Below are positions 32,838 to 42,095 of a stretch of DNA of 64,000 nucleotides, piece by piece (the stretch's first letter is position 1; the number at the start of each line of letters is the position of its first letter). The position numbers and the translations under genes are program-made. Origin of the DNA: Flavobacterium sp. AG291 (GTDB lineage: Bacteria; Bacteroidota; Bacteroidia; Flavobacteriales; Flavobacteriaceae); the NCBI RefSeq assembly GCF_003350375.1, contig NZ_QQAR01000004.1, positions 186,001 through 250,000 on the forward strand. Reading direction: 5' to 3'. The notes beneath the pieces are model-generated. The model had not been told where the DNA came from and made no database searches. It was given only the letters and a program-made list of their open reading frames with translations.

Positions 32838-32845
32838 TACATTTG
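32838..32845 (+). promoter_or_regulatory. -7 promoter box for the GbsR-type gene
   Basis: TACATTTG, exact TAnnTTTG, ending only 5 bases before the ATG at 32850; the transcript would begin at or next to the start codon. Confidence 0.5.
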
Positions 32846-32849
32846 GGGT

Positions 32850-33356
32850 ATGGAATTCAGAGAAGCAAAAAATAAGTTCGTACAAACCTGGGGGGCATTA
32901 GGCTCTCAGTGGGGAATCAATAAGACCATGGCACAAATTCATGCCCTACTCATGATTTCTCACGAACCGCTTTCTATGGAAGACATTATGGAGGAACTGC
33001 AAATATCTCGTGGTAATGCCAGCATGAACCTTCGTGCCCTTATGGATTGGGGCATTGTGTATAAAGAATTCAAACAGGGAGAACGCCGTGAGTTCTTTAC
33101 TGCCGAGAAAGACCTTGACGAACTGGCCGTAAAAATTGCACAGGAACGCAGCAAAAGAGAAATTAAACCTGCCCTTAAAGTACTTAAAGAAGTATCTACA
33201 GGAGTAAAAGATGATAAATCTGCCGAGGCAAAACATTTTACGGATCAGACAGAAAAGCTGTATGACTTTGTGCTAAAAGCTGATAACATGCTCGAAAAAG
33301 CAACCGAATATAAAGACAACTGGCTTGCCGGACTTGTTATGAAGCTAATGCGTTAG
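32850..33356 (+). CDS. GbsR/MarR family transcriptional regulator
   Basis: A 168-residue winged-helix protein of the GbsR group: FVQTWGALGSQWGINKTMAQIHALLMIS (about 9-35) is the conserved N-terminal helix pair, then the HTH with SMEDIMEELQISRGNASMNLRALMDWGIV (recognition helix SRGNASMNLRAL), and a C-terminal helical dimerisation part. GbsR relatives respond to osmolytes or hydrophobic ligands and usually control the adjacent operon. Start ATG 32850 is chosen by family N-terminus. Upstream is a good inverted repeat at the promoter, repeated in part before the next gene, implying autoregulation and control of the following membrane-protein and methyltransferase genes (inference). Confidence 0.9.
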   Translation: MEFREAKNKFVQTWGALGSQWGINKTMAQIHALLMISHEPLSMEDIMEELQISRGNASMNLRALMDWGIVYKEFKQGERREFFTAEKDLDELAVKIAQERSKREIKPALKVLKEVSTGVKDDKSAEAKHFTDQTEKLYDFVLKADNMLEKATEYKDNWLAGLVMKLMR

Positions 33357-33375
33357 CTTTTTTTATCAAAAAATG

Positions 33376-33402
33376 TTTCATTTTTTTCTGAAAGTTTAAA
33401 AT
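33376..33402. promoter_or_regulatory. Second copy of the candidate GbsR operator
   Basis: TTTCA-N8-TGAAA hyphenated palindrome followed by GTTTAAAAT; TGAAAGTTT and the following AAAAT match the site at 32816-32830 with one base indel. It lies 11 bases before the ATG at 33413. Confidence 0.45.
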
Positions 33403-33412
33403 TATCAATATA

Positions 33413-33751
33413 ATGAAAAATATTTTACATCTCAATTATTTCTTTGTAGGAACACCAATCGCTCTGGCGCTACTGGGATTCATTTACAATCCCTTATGGT
33501 TTATAGCTGCCATAATTCCAATATTCACAGGCTTTTTCCAGGTAATATGGGCAATATGCCTGTTCATTCAAAAAGATTTCAAGGACGTATTTCTTTCAAT
33601 TTACTTTATCGTAACCATTCTCTTCTTCCTACTATGGATAAACACATCGTGGCAGTGGATATGGGCTTTGCCTCCACTACTGGCAATATACCTGACTGCT
33701 ATATTATTTGTTGAAGCTAAAAACGAAAATCATGAACCTAACCATCCCTAA
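33413..33751 (+). CDS. Small integral membrane protein, 112 aa
   Basis: Not recognised. The 112 residues form about four hydrophobic segments (YFFVGTPIALALLGFIY, WFIAAIIPIFTGFFQVIWAICLFI, VFLSIYFIVTILFFLLWI, ALPPLLAIYLTAILFV) with a short charged cytoplasmic tail. The gene is 56 bases after the GbsR-type regulator and its end overlaps the next gene by 20 bases, so it belongs to a regulator-membrane-membrane-methyltransferase operon. The function may concern envelope or lipid stress (inference from regulator and company). Confidence 0.75.
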   Translation: MKNILHLNYFFVGTPIALALLGFIYNPLWFIAAIIPIFTGFFQVIWAICLFIQKDFKDVFLSIYFIVTILFFLLWINTSWQWIWALPPLLAIYLTAILFVEAKNENHEPNHP

Positions 33752-34163
33752 CTGGCTAATCATTTTTGGAGGATGCGGCCAGATCTTTACAGCCCTCATT
33801 TATCCATATATCAGGCATCAGGTATTTGACTGGTATAATGATGTAAAACAACTCAAACCCCTCAATCAGGAAATTGCAAAAACCTATGGCAGGTACATTC
33901 AGGGATTGAACTTCAGCTTTGGATTAATTGCTATTCTCCTTACTAACGACCTGAAGAATCAAACCCATCTGGCTATTGCCATTACCGGATTAATTGCTGC
34001 GTATTGGGTTGGCAAGGTGGCTACGCAAATTGCCTATTACCCCATGTACCAGATTCCGCAAAGGCTGCATTTCAAAATTGGCAGCTATTTTATGAACGTC
34101 TTGTTTGTATTATTTGCTGTTGTTTATACCCTGCTACTGCTTCACAACCTTAAATTATTATAA
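33732..34163 (+). CDS. Integral membrane protein, 143 aa
   Basis: Not recognised. Start ATG 33732 (MNLTIPNWLIIFGGCGQIF), overlapping the previous gene by 20 bases; an earlier in-frame start would overlap more. Three or four membrane segments: WLIIFGGCGQIFTALIYP, FSFGLIAILLT, LAIAITGLIAAYWVGKV and MNVLFVLFAVVYTLLLL. Interhelical loops hold conserved-looking aromatic and Pro residues (YPYIRHQVFDWYND, YYPMYQIPQRL). The methyltransferase gene follows after 11 bases. Tight packing implies the proteins work together. Confidence 0.75.
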   Translation: MNLTIPNWLIIFGGCGQIFTALIYPYIRHQVFDWYNDVKQLKPLNQEIAKTYGRYIQGLNFSFGLIAILLTNDLKNQTHLAIAITGLIAAYWVGKVATQIAYYPMYQIPQRLHFKIGSYFMNVLFVLFAVVYTLLLLHNLKLL

Positions 34164-34174
34164 ACCAATCAACC

Positions 34175-35050
34175 ATGACTACGCTACAACACCAACACAC
34201 CAGTCTTCTTCATGAAGACAACAACTTTAAAACCGCTGAACTCTATAATGAAGCTACAGAAGACTACGAATTCTGGAGCCGTGATTACAATATGCACTTT
34301 GGTTATTACAGTCCAACTCGAAGTAACCTTTTCAGAAGGGACAGCATGCTCAATGAAATGAACCGTCAGATATTTACTCGACTTACTACCAATAACAATC
34401 AAACATTTGCAGACCTTGGGTGTGGCATGGGCGGAACAATGCGCTATGGATTAAGGCATTTTCAAAACCTGAGCATTCATGGAGTAACATTATCCGAATT
34501 CCAAGCTACGGAAGGCAATAAGATGCTTGCCGGACTTAATGGCAACATAAAGATTGAAGACTACAATAACACTTCTTTTCAAAGCAATTCACTTGATGGT
34601 GCCATCGCAATAGAAAGCTTTTGCCATAGCGGACATAGTAATGATTCTTTCGCAGAAGCCTACCGCATATTAAAACCCGGAGCCAAACTGGTTGTATCCG
34701 ATGCTTTTCTTAAAAAAGAAATCAAAGACCTGTGTCCAGGCGGTAGCTGCTGCTATAAAAATCTTTGCAATGGATGGAGCCTTGAAAAACTGGGTAATAT
34801 TCCTTCTGTCAAAAAAAGCCTTGAAGAGATCGGTTTCAGCAATATAGTTATTGAAGACATTTCTTTTAGGGTTGCACCATCAGTACTGCATGTGCCTTTT
34901 GCAATCAGCGGATTTGTGTTACGTAAAATACTGAACCATGAAAAACTGAAAGCACAAACCATCAATAACCTTAAGGGCTCTCTGTTTGCTTTGTTATCAG
35001 GAGTGCAGATGAACAATTTTGGGTATTATATAATAACATGTACTAAATAG
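34175..35050 (+). CDS. SAM-dependent methyltransferase (class I, sterol/tocopherol-type)
   Basis: A 291-residue class I methyltransferase: motif I FADLGCGMGGTM (about 76-87), HGVTLSEFQ (motif II region), a motif with AIAIESFCHSGHSNDSFAEAYRILKPGAKLVVSDAF (motifs IV-V). The closing C-terminal hydrophobic part (LHVPFAISGFVLRKIL) may contact a membrane lipid. The pattern IES.CH..D...E..RVLKPGG resembles enzymes that methylate lipid-like or prenyl substrates such as tocopherols and sterols. A Cys cluster (DLCPGGSCCYKNLC, four Cys in 14 residues) is unusual and may bind metal. Last gene of the GbsR operon; converges within 5 bases on the UbiA-like gene. Confidence 0.85.
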   Translation: MTTLQHQHTSLLHEDNNFKTAELYNEATEDYEFWSRDYNMHFGYYSPTRSNLFRRDSMLNEMNRQIFTRLTTNNNQTFADLGCGMGGTMRYGLRHFQNLSIHGVTLSEFQATEGNKMLAGLNGNIKIEDYNNTSFQSNSLDGAIAIESFCHSGHSNDSFAEAYRILKPGAKLVVSDAFLKKEIKDLCPGGSCCYKNLCNGWSLEKLGNIPSVKKSLEEIGFSNIVIEDISFRVAPSVLHVPFAISGFVLRKILNHEKLKAQTINNLKGSLFALLSGVQMNNFGYYIITCTK

Positions 35051-35055
35051 CAGAA

Positions 35056-35877
35056 TTAACATAAACTACTTATCAGCAAAACCAGTCCCAACCAAAAGAT
35101 CGGTATACTCTCCACCCAAAATAACGTATAGTATTTTGGGCGTTGAGGCGTAGCGTAAACCGTAAATAATGCCGTGGTAATAACCATGATGAGGTTCGCC
35201 GCTATCTGGCGATAATCAACATGGATCTTTAGAAATTCTAAAAAGAAGAACGGCACTAAAAAAATCAGGTTCAGTATTTTAGTACGCCTCACTCCTATCT
35301 GCTGCGGTATGGTTTTAAGGTGTGGATCATCTTCTTTAAGGTCGATGATCTCAAAAATGAGTATCAGCATAATCACCAGCATAAACCTTTGGGTAAATTT
35401 CAGAAATATGTCACTATTTATGGGTGCGTGTGCATTTAATATAGGCACAACTGTAGTGATACCAGCCCAGCAAAATGCCACAATATAGATCTTAACCCCA
35501 CTCCAGTTTCGCAGGTTTTTGGTATTCGGAAAAAACGGAACGGTATAAAGGGCCGTCAGTACCAGAAATACTATTGCTGTAATTTGGGTTATGCGTTCCA
35601 GAAACAAGAAGCTTACTCCGGCTGCAATCAGCGCGAGCGTACTAAGAAAAACTACAAATTTTACCCGCCTTCCTGCTGTTTTTTTAACGCGGAAAAGTCC
35701 ATCGTACTTCATAAAATTATAGCTGAACATGGTTCCGCAGAATCCAAAAACCGCTACTGCCCAGTTAAAGGGAATATGAAACATATGGTTGGTCATCAGT
35801 ATCAGTGCAAGCACCGATGCGCCAACGTGCATACTACCATAGACATAGAGCCAGAAAAGCTTTTTTATAACACTCAT
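35056..35877 (-). CDS. UbiA-like polytopic membrane protein with degenerate first motif
   Basis: A 273-residue protein with about eight membrane helices. The second Asp-rich motif is near-canonical: EIIDLKEDDPHLKTIPQQIGVRRTK matches the DxxxD...TLPxxLG pattern of UbiA prenyltransferases. The first motif, normally NDxxDxxxD, reads SYNFMKYDG and lacks its acidic partners, so prenyl-diphosphate chemistry may be lost or altered. Possible roles: prenyl transfer with relaxed metal binding, or a non-catalytic member. It converges with the lipid-type methyltransferase with no terminator between. A -7 box ends just 5 bases before the ATG. Confidence 0.7.
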   Translation of the reverse strand: MSVIKKLFWLYVYGSMHVGASVLALILMTNHMFHIPFNWAVAVFGFCGTMFSYNFMKYDGLFRVKKTAGRRVKFVVFLSTLALIAAGVSFLFLERITQITAIVFLVLTALYTVPFFPNTKNLRNWSGVKIYIVAFCWAGITTVVPILNAHAPINSDIFLKFTQRFMLVIMLILIFEIIDLKEDDPHLKTIPQQIGVRRTKILNLIFLVPFFFLEFLKIHVDYRQIAANLIMVITTALFTVYATPQRPKYYTLFWVESIPIFWLGLVLLISSLC

Positions 35878-35881
35878 CTTA

Positions 35882-35889
35882 CAAAATTA
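35882..35889 (-). promoter_or_regulatory. -7 promoter box for the UbiA-like gene
   Basis: TAATTTTG on the minus strand, exact TAnnTTTG, only 4 bases between it and the ATG at 35877; implies a leaderless mRNA or a later start. Confidence 0.4.
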
Positions 35890-35975
35890 ATCAATATCCT
35901 AACAGTAACATATTTACAATGAAAAAATCACAAAATTCGGTCGCAAAAAGGCATTAAAAATTGAATATAAATAAC

Positions 35976-35983
35976 TAATTTTG
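35976..35983 (+). promoter_or_regulatory. -7 promoter box for gcvP
   Basis: TAATTTTG, exact TAnnTTTG, 29 bases before the ATG at 36013. It rules out the in-frame GTG at 35983 as the start. Confidence 0.6.
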
Positions 35984-36012
35984 TGCCTCTAAAAACAACG
36001 CATAAGAAAATA

Positions 36013-38862
36013 ATGAAAACAGATGCTTTTGCTTTAAGACACATTGGCCCTAGGGAGAATGATCTGAAACATATGTTTAAGACCATTGGTGTCGAATCTA
36101 TTGACCAATTAATCTACGAAACACTACCGGATGACATTCGCCTTAAGGCTCCTCTGAACCTTGAGCCGGCAATGACGGAATATGAATACAGCAGCCACAT
36201 TCAGCAGTTAGGAAACAAAAATAAGATCTTCAGGTCTTATATCGGTTTAGGTTACCACCCTGCTATTGTTCCGGCTCCTATCCAAAGAAACATTTTTGAG
36301 AACCCGGGATGGTATACTGCTTATACACCATACCAGGCAGAGATTGCTCAGGGACGTCTTGAAGCTTTGCTTAACTACCAGACTACTGTAATTGAACTTA
36401 CAGGTATGGAAATCGCAAACGCATCACTTCTTGATGAAGGTACAGCAGCTGCTGAGGCTATGGCACTTTTATTTGACGTGCGTTCTCGCGAAAAGAAAAA
36501 AGCTAATGCTAACAAATTCTTCGTTTCTGAAGAAATTCTTCCTCAGACCCTTTCTGTACTTCAAACACGTTCAACTCCAATTGGTGTTGAGCTTGTAATA
36601 GGCAACCACGAAACATTTGAATTCAGCGACGATTTCTTCGGAGCTATGCTTCAATACCCTGGCAAACATGGTCAGGTTTACGATTATGCTGCTTTTATTT
36701 CAAGAGCAAAATCAAACGACATCAAAACAGCTGTTGCTGCTGATATATTAAGCCTTGTAAAATTGACTTCACCTGGTGAAATGGGAGCTGACGTTGCGGT
36801 AGGTACTACTCAGCGTTTTGGTATTCCTCTGGGTTATGGAGGTCCTCACGCTGCTTTCTTCGCTACTAAAGAAGAATACAAGCGTAGCATGCCGGGACGT
36901 ATCATTGGTGTTACTATCGACACTAACGGTAACCGTGCTTTACGTATGGCACTACAGACTCGTGAGCAACACATCAAACGTGAAAAAGCTACATCTAACA
37001 TCTGTACAGCTCAGGTACTTCTTGCTGTAATGGCAGGTATGTATGCTGTGTACCACGGACCAAAAGGTCTTCAGTATATTGCTGATAAAGTTCACGCATC
37101 TGCTGCTACAACTGTAGAGGCTCTTGCTAAACTTGGTATTGAGCAGGTAAACACTTCTTTCTTTGACACCATTCTTGTAAAAGCGGATGCTGCTAAAGTT
37201 AAGGCTGCTGCCGAGAAAAAAGAGATCAACTTCTACTACCCGTCTAACGACACTGTAGCAGTTGCTTTCAACGAGACAACTTCTCTAAACGACATTAACG
37301 ACATCGTAAGCATATTTGCTGAAGCTGCAGGAAAAACTGCTGATAAGGTAACTGCCCTTACTGAAACTGTTGCTATCCCTGGTTCATTAAACAGGACAAG
37401 CGAGTTCCTTACTCACGATGTATTCAACAAATACCACAGTGAAACGGCTATCATGCGCTACATCAAAAAACTGGAGCGTCTTGACCTTGCCCTTAACCAC
37501 TCTATGATCTCTCTTGGATCTTGTACCATGAAACTTAACGCAGCATCAGAGATGCTTCCTCTAAGTATGCCTAACTGGAACAACATTCACCCGTTTGCTC
37601 CTGTTGAACAGGCTCAGGGCTACCAGGAGATGCTTAAAAAACTTGAAGAGCAACTTAACGTAATCACTGGTTTTGCAGGTACTACATTACAGCCAAACTC
37701 TGGTGCTCAGGGAGAATATGCAGGACTAATGGTTATCCGTGCTTACCACCAGTCAAGAGGTGAAGGCCACAGAAACATTGCACTTATCCCTGCATCGGCT
37801 CACGGAACCAACCCTGCAACTGCTCACATGGCAGGTATGGAAGTTGTAGTTACCAAAACTTCTGAGAACGGAAACATCGACGTAGAAGACCTTAAAGCAA
37901 AAGCTATCCTTCACAAGGATAACCTTGCATGTTTGATGGTTACTTACCCATCTACACATGGTGTATACGAGGCTTCTATCATCGAACTTACAAACATAAT
38001 CCACGAAAATGGTGGTCAGGTATATATGGATGGTGCTAATATGAATGCTCAGGTTGGTCTTACTAACCCTGCAACTATTGGTGCTGACGTATGTCACCTT
38101 AACCTACACAAAACGTTTGCTATCCCTCACGGTGGTGGTGGACCGGGTGTTGGACCTATCTGTGTTGCGGAGCACCTTGTGCCATTCCTTCCAACAAACC
38201 CTGTAATACCTACAGGAGGAAGCAATGCTATTACTGCTGTATCGGCTGCACCATGGGGTTCTGCCCTTGTATGCCTTATCTCTTATGGCTACATCACTAT
38301 GCTTGGCGCTGAAGGACTAACAAGCTCTACACACCATGCTATCCTTAATGCTAACTACATTAAAGAGAGATTAGCAGGTCACTATGATACACTTTATACA
38401 GGTGAAATGGGTCGTGCTGCTCACGAAATGATCATCGAATGCCGTCCGTTTAAAGCTAACGGTATCGAGGTTACTGATATCGCTAAGCGTTTAATGGACT
38501 ACGGTTTCCACGCGCCAACAGTATCATTCCCCGTAGCTGGAACATTAATGATCGAGCCTACCGAGAGTGAGAACCTTGAGGAACTTGACCGTTTCTGTGA
38601 TGCGATGATTGCTATCCGTAAAGAAATCGAAGAGGCTTCAGCAGACGACAAAAACAACGTACTGAAGAACTCTCCACATACCTTAGCAATGCTTACTACA
38701 GACAACTGGGATTTCCCTTATACAAGAGAAAAAGCGGCATTCCCGCTTGAGTACCTACACGAGAATAAATTCTGGCCTGGTGTTCGTCGTGTTGATGATG
38801 CCTACGGAGACAGGAACCTTGTTTGTTCTTGTGCGCCAATTGAGGCTTACATGGAAAACTAA
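36013..38862 (+). CDS. gcvP: Glycine dehydrogenase (aminomethyl-transferring), P-protein
   Basis: A 949-residue single-chain P-protein. Start ATG 36013 ([21 protein letters not shown]). Both halves are present: N-terminal PLP-like domain ([35 protein letters not shown] early) and C-terminal catalytic half with the PLP lysine in HLNLHKTF near residue 700, followed by the glycine-rich [10 protein letters not shown] loop. It decarboxylates glycine and passes the aminomethyl group to lipoyl H-protein in the glycine cleavage system. gcvH and gcvT are not in this window. Codon use is visibly more biased than in neighbours, as expected of a highly expressed enzyme. Terminator follows. Confidence 0.97.
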   Translation: MKTDAFALRHIGPRENDLKHMFKTIGVESIDQLIYETLPDDIRLKAPLNLEPAMTEYEYSSHIQQLGNKNKIFRSYIGLGYHPAIVPAPIQRNIFENPGWYTAYTPYQAEIAQGRLEALLNYQTTVIELTGMEIANASLLDEGTAAAEAMALLFDVRSREKKKANANKFFVSEEILPQTLSVLQTRSTPIGVELVIGNHETFEFSDDFFGAMLQYPGKHGQVYDYAAFISRAKSNDIKTAVAADILSLVKLTSPGEMGADVAVGTTQRFGIPLGYGGPHAAFFATKEEYKRSMPGRIIGVTIDTNGNRALRMALQTREQHIKREKATSNICTAQVLLAVMAGMYAVYHGPKGLQYIADKVHASAATTVEALAKLGIEQVNTSFFDTILVKADAAKVKAAAEKKEINFYYPSNDTVAVAFNETTSLNDINDIVSIFAEAAGKTADKVTALTETVAIPGSLNRTSEFLTHDVFNKYHSETAIMRYIKKLERLDLALNHSMISLGSCTMKLNAASEMLPLSMPNWNNIHPFAPVEQAQGYQEMLKKLEEQLNVITGFAGTTLQPNSGAQGEYAGLMVIRAYHQSRGEGHRNIALIPASAHGTNPATAHMAGMEVVVTKTSENGNIDVEDLKAKAILHKDNLACLMVTYPSTHGVYEASIIELTNIIHENGGQVYMDGANMNAQVGLTNPATIGADVCHLNLHKTFAIPHGGGGPGVGPICVAEHLVPFLPTNPVIPTGGSNAITAVSAAPWGSALVCLISYGYITMLGAEGLTSSTHHAILNANYIKERLAGHYDTLYTGEMGRAAHEMIIECRPFKANGIEVTDIAKRLMDYGFHAPTVSFPVAGTLMIEPTESENLEELDRFCDAMIAIRKEIEEASADDKNNVLKNSPHTLAMLTTDNWDFPYTREKAAFPLEYLHENKFWPGVRRVDDAYGDRNLVCSCAPIEAYMEN

Positions 38863-38865
38863 TAT

Positions 38866-38890
38866 AAAGGGCTGCGATTGCAGCCCTTTT
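38866..38890 (+). terminator. Intrinsic terminator of gcvP
   Basis: AAAGGGCTGC / GCAGCCCTTT stem with a GATT loop and TTTT tail, 4 bases past the stop. Confidence 0.9.
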
Positions 38891-38940
38891 CTTTTACCAG
38901 TTATTGACTTATATCATAAAAACGAATAAAAGTCATTGAC

Positions 38941-38948
38941 TACATTTG
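38941..38948 (+). promoter_or_regulatory. -7 promoter box for the truncated haemoglobin gene
   Basis: TACATTTG, exact TAnnTTTG, 16 bases before the ATG at 38965. Confidence 0.55.
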
Positions 38949-38964
38949 CTGAAAAGAATTTGAA

Positions 38965-39336
38965 ATGAAAGACATAGAATCAAGAACCGATCTTGAAGTG
39001 TTTACAAGAGCATTCTACACACGCTTACTAAACGACGAGAGAGTTAATTATATATTTACTGATATAGCTAAAATAGACCTGGAAAGTCATTTGCCTAAAA
39101 TTACAGACTTTTGGGAACTAAGTATGTTCCATACAGGCCCATATCACAACAACCCAATGCATGTGCACATGGAACTAAACGATAAAGAACAGCTTACAAG
39201 CGAACACTTTGACGTTTGGTTGGGTCATTTTAATGATACTGTAGATGAATTGTTTGAAGGTGCAAATGCAGAAAAGATAAAAACACGCGCTCTTTCAATA
39301 GCTACAATTATGAAAATAAAGGTTTCGGCACACTAA
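38965..39336 (+). CDS. Group III truncated haemoglobin
   Basis: A 123-residue globin of group III (P) type. The pattern VFTRAFYTRLLNDERVNYIF, DFWELSMFHTGPYHNNPMHVHMEL and HFDVWLGHFNDTVDELFEG covers helices A/B, E and G; a His in the MHVHMEL segment should be the proximal haem ligand (F8). Group III globins bind O2 and NO with poorly known roles, perhaps in NO detoxification or microaerobic redox. Cytoplasmic. It is monocistronic with its own -7 box; its neighbours gcvP and KASIII are unrelated. Confidence 0.88.
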   Translation: MKDIESRTDLEVFTRAFYTRLLNDERVNYIFTDIAKIDLESHLPKITDFWELSMFHTGPYHNNPMHVHMELNDKEQLTSEHFDVWLGHFNDTVDELFEGANAEKIKTRALSIATIMKIKVSAH

Positions 39337-39423
39337 ATTATTGACTGATTAATTTTTATAACAAAAAAATAACTATTCTTTAAAATAGTATGCAAGCATA
39401 TTACTTTTAACCTTTTTGTATGG

Positions 39424-39431
39424 TATATTTG
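39424..39431 (+). promoter_or_regulatory. -7 promoter box for the KASIII-like gene
   Basis: TATATTTG, exact TAnnTTTG, 32 bases before the ATG at 39464. Confidence 0.6.
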
Positions 39432-39463
39432 GTTAACTTAGCCTTAAACAAACATACTATACT

Positions 39464-40522
39464 ATGAATATCAGAATAACAGGATCCGGGAGTTACATCC
39501 CAAACCGCGTTGTAACCAACGCTGACTTTGCAAAACATCTGTTTTTAGACGATGACGGAACGCCACTTTCATATACCAACGAAGTAGTAACCGAAAAATT
39601 CAAACAGATTACCGGCATTGAAGAACGCCGCTATGTAGAGGAAAACCTGCTAACTTCTGATATTGCTTATTTTGCAGCTCAAAAAGCTATTGAAGATGCA
39701 AAAATAGACCCCGAAACATTAGATTACATCATCTTTGCACACAATTTTGGAAATGTAAAAGACGGTGCTATACAAACTGATATACTACCAAGCCTTGCTT
39801 CACGTGTCAAACACAGTCTTAAAATTAAAAACCCTAAATGTGTTGCTTATGACATCCTGTTTGGCTGTCCGGGCTGGGTTGAAGGTGTTATTCAGGCGCA
39901 GGCGTATATCAAGGCCGGTATGGCCAAAAGATGCCTTGTAATAGGTGCTGAAACACTTTCGCGAGTAGTTGACCCGCACGACAGGGATAGCATGATCTAT
40001 TCTGATGGTGCCGGTGCCAGTATCATTGAAGCCACCGAAGACGAAGGTGGAATCCTTGCTCACGAAACAGCTTCCTACACTTTTGAAGAAGCCTATTTTC
40101 TTTTCTTCGGAAATTCATTCAACAAAGATCATGATCCTGATGTGCGCTACATCAAAATGTACGGGCGTAAAATATATGAGTTTGCTTTGAGCCGTGTTCC
40201 ACAAGCTATGAAGGAGTGTCTTGAAAAAAGCGGCGTTAGTATAGATAACGTAAAGAAAATTTTGATTCATCAGGCTAATGAAAAAATGGATGAAGCCATA
40301 GTACAGCGTTTTTATAAACTACATGGAAAATCAGTTCCCGAAAAAGTAATGCCTATGAGTATTCATACCCTTGGCAACAGCAGTGTGGCAACAATACCTA
40401 CTCTATATGATTTACTTATAAAAGGACAGTTAGAAGATCAGGGGCTAAATAAAGGCGATATAGTCATTTTTGCATCAGTAGGTGCCGGAATGAACATCAA
40501 TGCTTTTGTATATCAGATTTAA
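39464..40522 (+). CDS. 3-oxoacyl-ACP synthase III family protein (FabH-like)
   Basis: A 352-residue thiolase-fold ketosynthase. The KASIII triad is intact: Cys in LFGCPGWVEG (about 134), His in LIHQANEKM (about 269) and Asn in TLGNSSVAT (about 307). An insertion in the first half (FLDDDGTPLSYTNEVVTEKFKQITG) makes it longer than housekeeping FabH (about 320), a feature of secondary KASIII proteins that condense longer or unusual acyl chains, such as those used for aryl polyene, lipid or alkylresorcinol-type products. Substrate unknown. It converges on the flippase gene with 4 bases between stops; it has its own promoter. Confidence 0.88.
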   Translation: MNIRITGSGSYIPNRVVTNADFAKHLFLDDDGTPLSYTNEVVTEKFKQITGIEERRYVEENLLTSDIAYFAAQKAIEDAKIDPETLDYIIFAHNFGNVKDGAIQTDILPSLASRVKHSLKIKNPKCVAYDILFGCPGWVEGVIQAQAYIKAGMAKRCLVIGAETLSRVVDPHDRDSMIYSDGAGASIIEATEDEGGILAHETASYTFEEAYFLFFGNSFNKDHDPDVRYIKMYGRKIYEFALSRVPQAMKECLEKSGVSIDNVKKILIHQANEKMDEAIVQRFYKLHGKSVPEKVMPMSIHTLGNSSVATIPTLYDLLIKGQLEDQGLNKGDIVIFASVGAGMNINAFVYQI

Positions 40523-40526
40523 GGAT

Positions 40527-42047
40527 TTACTTTCTGAACAATTTATTTAAGGCTTTGTCTATGGTAACATTTACCTGATAGACAAGCCTTAATTTATATA
40601 CAGCTATTACATTTATAAGCAGGGAAAGTCCTGTTTTATAGACAAGATTTAGCAAATGGTATTCTGAATCAGGCAAAATGTAAACCAAAACTCCGCTCAG
40701 AGCAAAAAGCAACATCATCTTTGCGAATTTAACATCAAAAGGCAAAAGCCCAAATTTCTTATAAAGAAACAGCAGCTTAAGAATATTAAATAAAGTGACA
40801 GATATAAAAGAAGCATAGGCAACTCCTATTATTCCTAATTCAGTACAACTCAAAAAGAATATGTTAAGCCCAATATTTACAAATATAAGGCAACAGATAG
40901 CAATCATGTTGAACCTGTAGTATTTAGAATAGGTAATAATCTCGGTATTAAAACCAGTAGCCATATTTATCAGTACACTAAACCCTAAAATATAAATGAT
41001 AGGTGTTGTTTGCTTTAGCGCAGGACCCGTAGGAAGCAGACTGAAAAGATCATCTATACCCAAAACGATACAACTGTACAATACTGCTCCTATGAAGAAA
41101 AGCAAGCGGGCTACTTCTTTGTATTTCACATTCAGCTCGGTAAGATTACCATCTTTAAGGTAATTAGAGATCAATGGTGCATATAGGGCAAACATTCCCA
41201 CTGCAGGAATCTGTAATGTAGAGGCCAGTGTAGCTCCGTTACTGAATATACCATTTGCTTCCTCGGATATCCAGTTATAAATAATAATACCGTCTATCCT
41301 GAAGGCTAATAACGAGCCTAAACTTGCCGTAAAGGAAAAAAGGCTGTATTTGAAATAATCTTTTCTCGAAATTTCTCCAAATAACGTCTTGAACCTGTAG
41401 TTGAAGCCCGGCTTAAAGTGCCTGAAAAGGTATACTCCAATAAACACGCCTATCAGCACAAAAGAAATTGCATAAATAAAGAGGGATTCGTTTACACCTG
41501 CAATGTTCTTTATAACTAAAAGAAACAATAACGGAAGCACAACTTTAGGTATGATTTTTTCGAAAAGAGTAGGTACGGCAAGTCTTTGCAGATCCTGTGC
41601 CTGTTTCCTAAAAAGATCGATATAAGCAAGGGAAAGACCTACCGGAAACGCAAAATAAATCAGCATGGCATCTTTATAATCTGCAACTGTATTAAAAATG
41701 AAAATTCCAAGAAGTACAAGCACACTTACTGTGGCAACCGAAAGCATACTGTAATTGAAAAGTTGTTTTCTTTTCTCATCATTAAGCTCGGGGTAAAACT
41801 TTATCAGGGCATGAGAGGCCCCCAGCACCATAATGGGATACAGCATCTGAGCCATATTATCAACAAATTTAATTGTTCCCGAGAAGGCGAAATCCCTTGG
41901 ATAGATAAATAGTGCCGAAATAATACCTATGGCAGTACCGAGGTAGTTGATAATAGCAAAGTAAACAACCTGCTTATGTAACGTTTTGCTTTTCAATAGT
42001 GAAGGGTGTGATATAAGCCAATAACAAATATAGGCTGCAATTATCAA
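40527..42047 (-). CDS. Polysaccharide flippase (Wzx/MurJ-like MOP family)
   Basis: A 506-residue polytopic protein with about 12-14 membrane helices: early YFAIINYLGTAIGIISALFIY, later FSFTASLGSLLAFRIDGIIIYNWIS and a C-terminal pair ending in LINVIAVYKL. The MOP pattern of an N-terminal TM1 plus paired helices and a basic interior loop fits a lipid-linked oligosaccharide flippase. The in-frame ATG at 42047 adds an unusual hydrophobic stretch; the true start may be a TTG near residue 17 (LLKSKTLHKQ), more like the family N-terminus. It lies divergent to a methyltransferase-glycosyltransferase pair, suggesting one surface-glycan locus. Convergent with KASIII. Confidence 0.85.
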   Translation of the reverse strand: MIIAAYICYWLISHPSLLKSKTLHKQVVYFAIINYLGTAIGIISALFIYPRDFAFSGTIKFVDNMAQMLYPIMVLGASHALIKFYPELNDEKRKQLFNYSMLSVATVSVLVLLGIFIFNTVADYKDAMLIYFAFPVGLSLAYIDLFRKQAQDLQRLAVPTLFEKIIPKVVLPLLFLLVIKNIAGVNESLFIYAISFVLIGVFIGVYLFRHFKPGFNYRFKTLFGEISRKDYFKYSLFSFTASLGSLLAFRIDGIIIYNWISEEANGIFSNGATLASTLQIPAVGMFALYAPLISNYLKDGNLTELNVKYKEVARLLFFIGAVLYSCIVLGIDDLFSLLPTGPALKQTTPIIYILGFSVLINMATGFNTEIITYSKYYRFNMIAICCLIFVNIGLNIFFLSCTELGIIGVAYASFISVTLFNILKLLFLYKKFGLLPFDVKFAKMMLLFALSGVLVYILPDSEYHLLNLVYKTGLSLLINVIAVYKLRLVYQVNVTIDKALNKLFRK

Positions 42048-42066
42048 ATAAGACTATACTTTTTCA

Positions 42067-42074
42067 TATTTTTG
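42067..42074 (+). promoter_or_regulatory. -7 promoter box for the methyltransferase-glycosyltransferase pair
   Basis: TATTTTTG, exact TAnnTTTG, 21 bases before the ATG at 42096; it makes the in-frame start at 42072 impossible. Confidence 0.55.
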
Positions 42075-42095
42075 ACCTTCAATATAATTGTCGCG

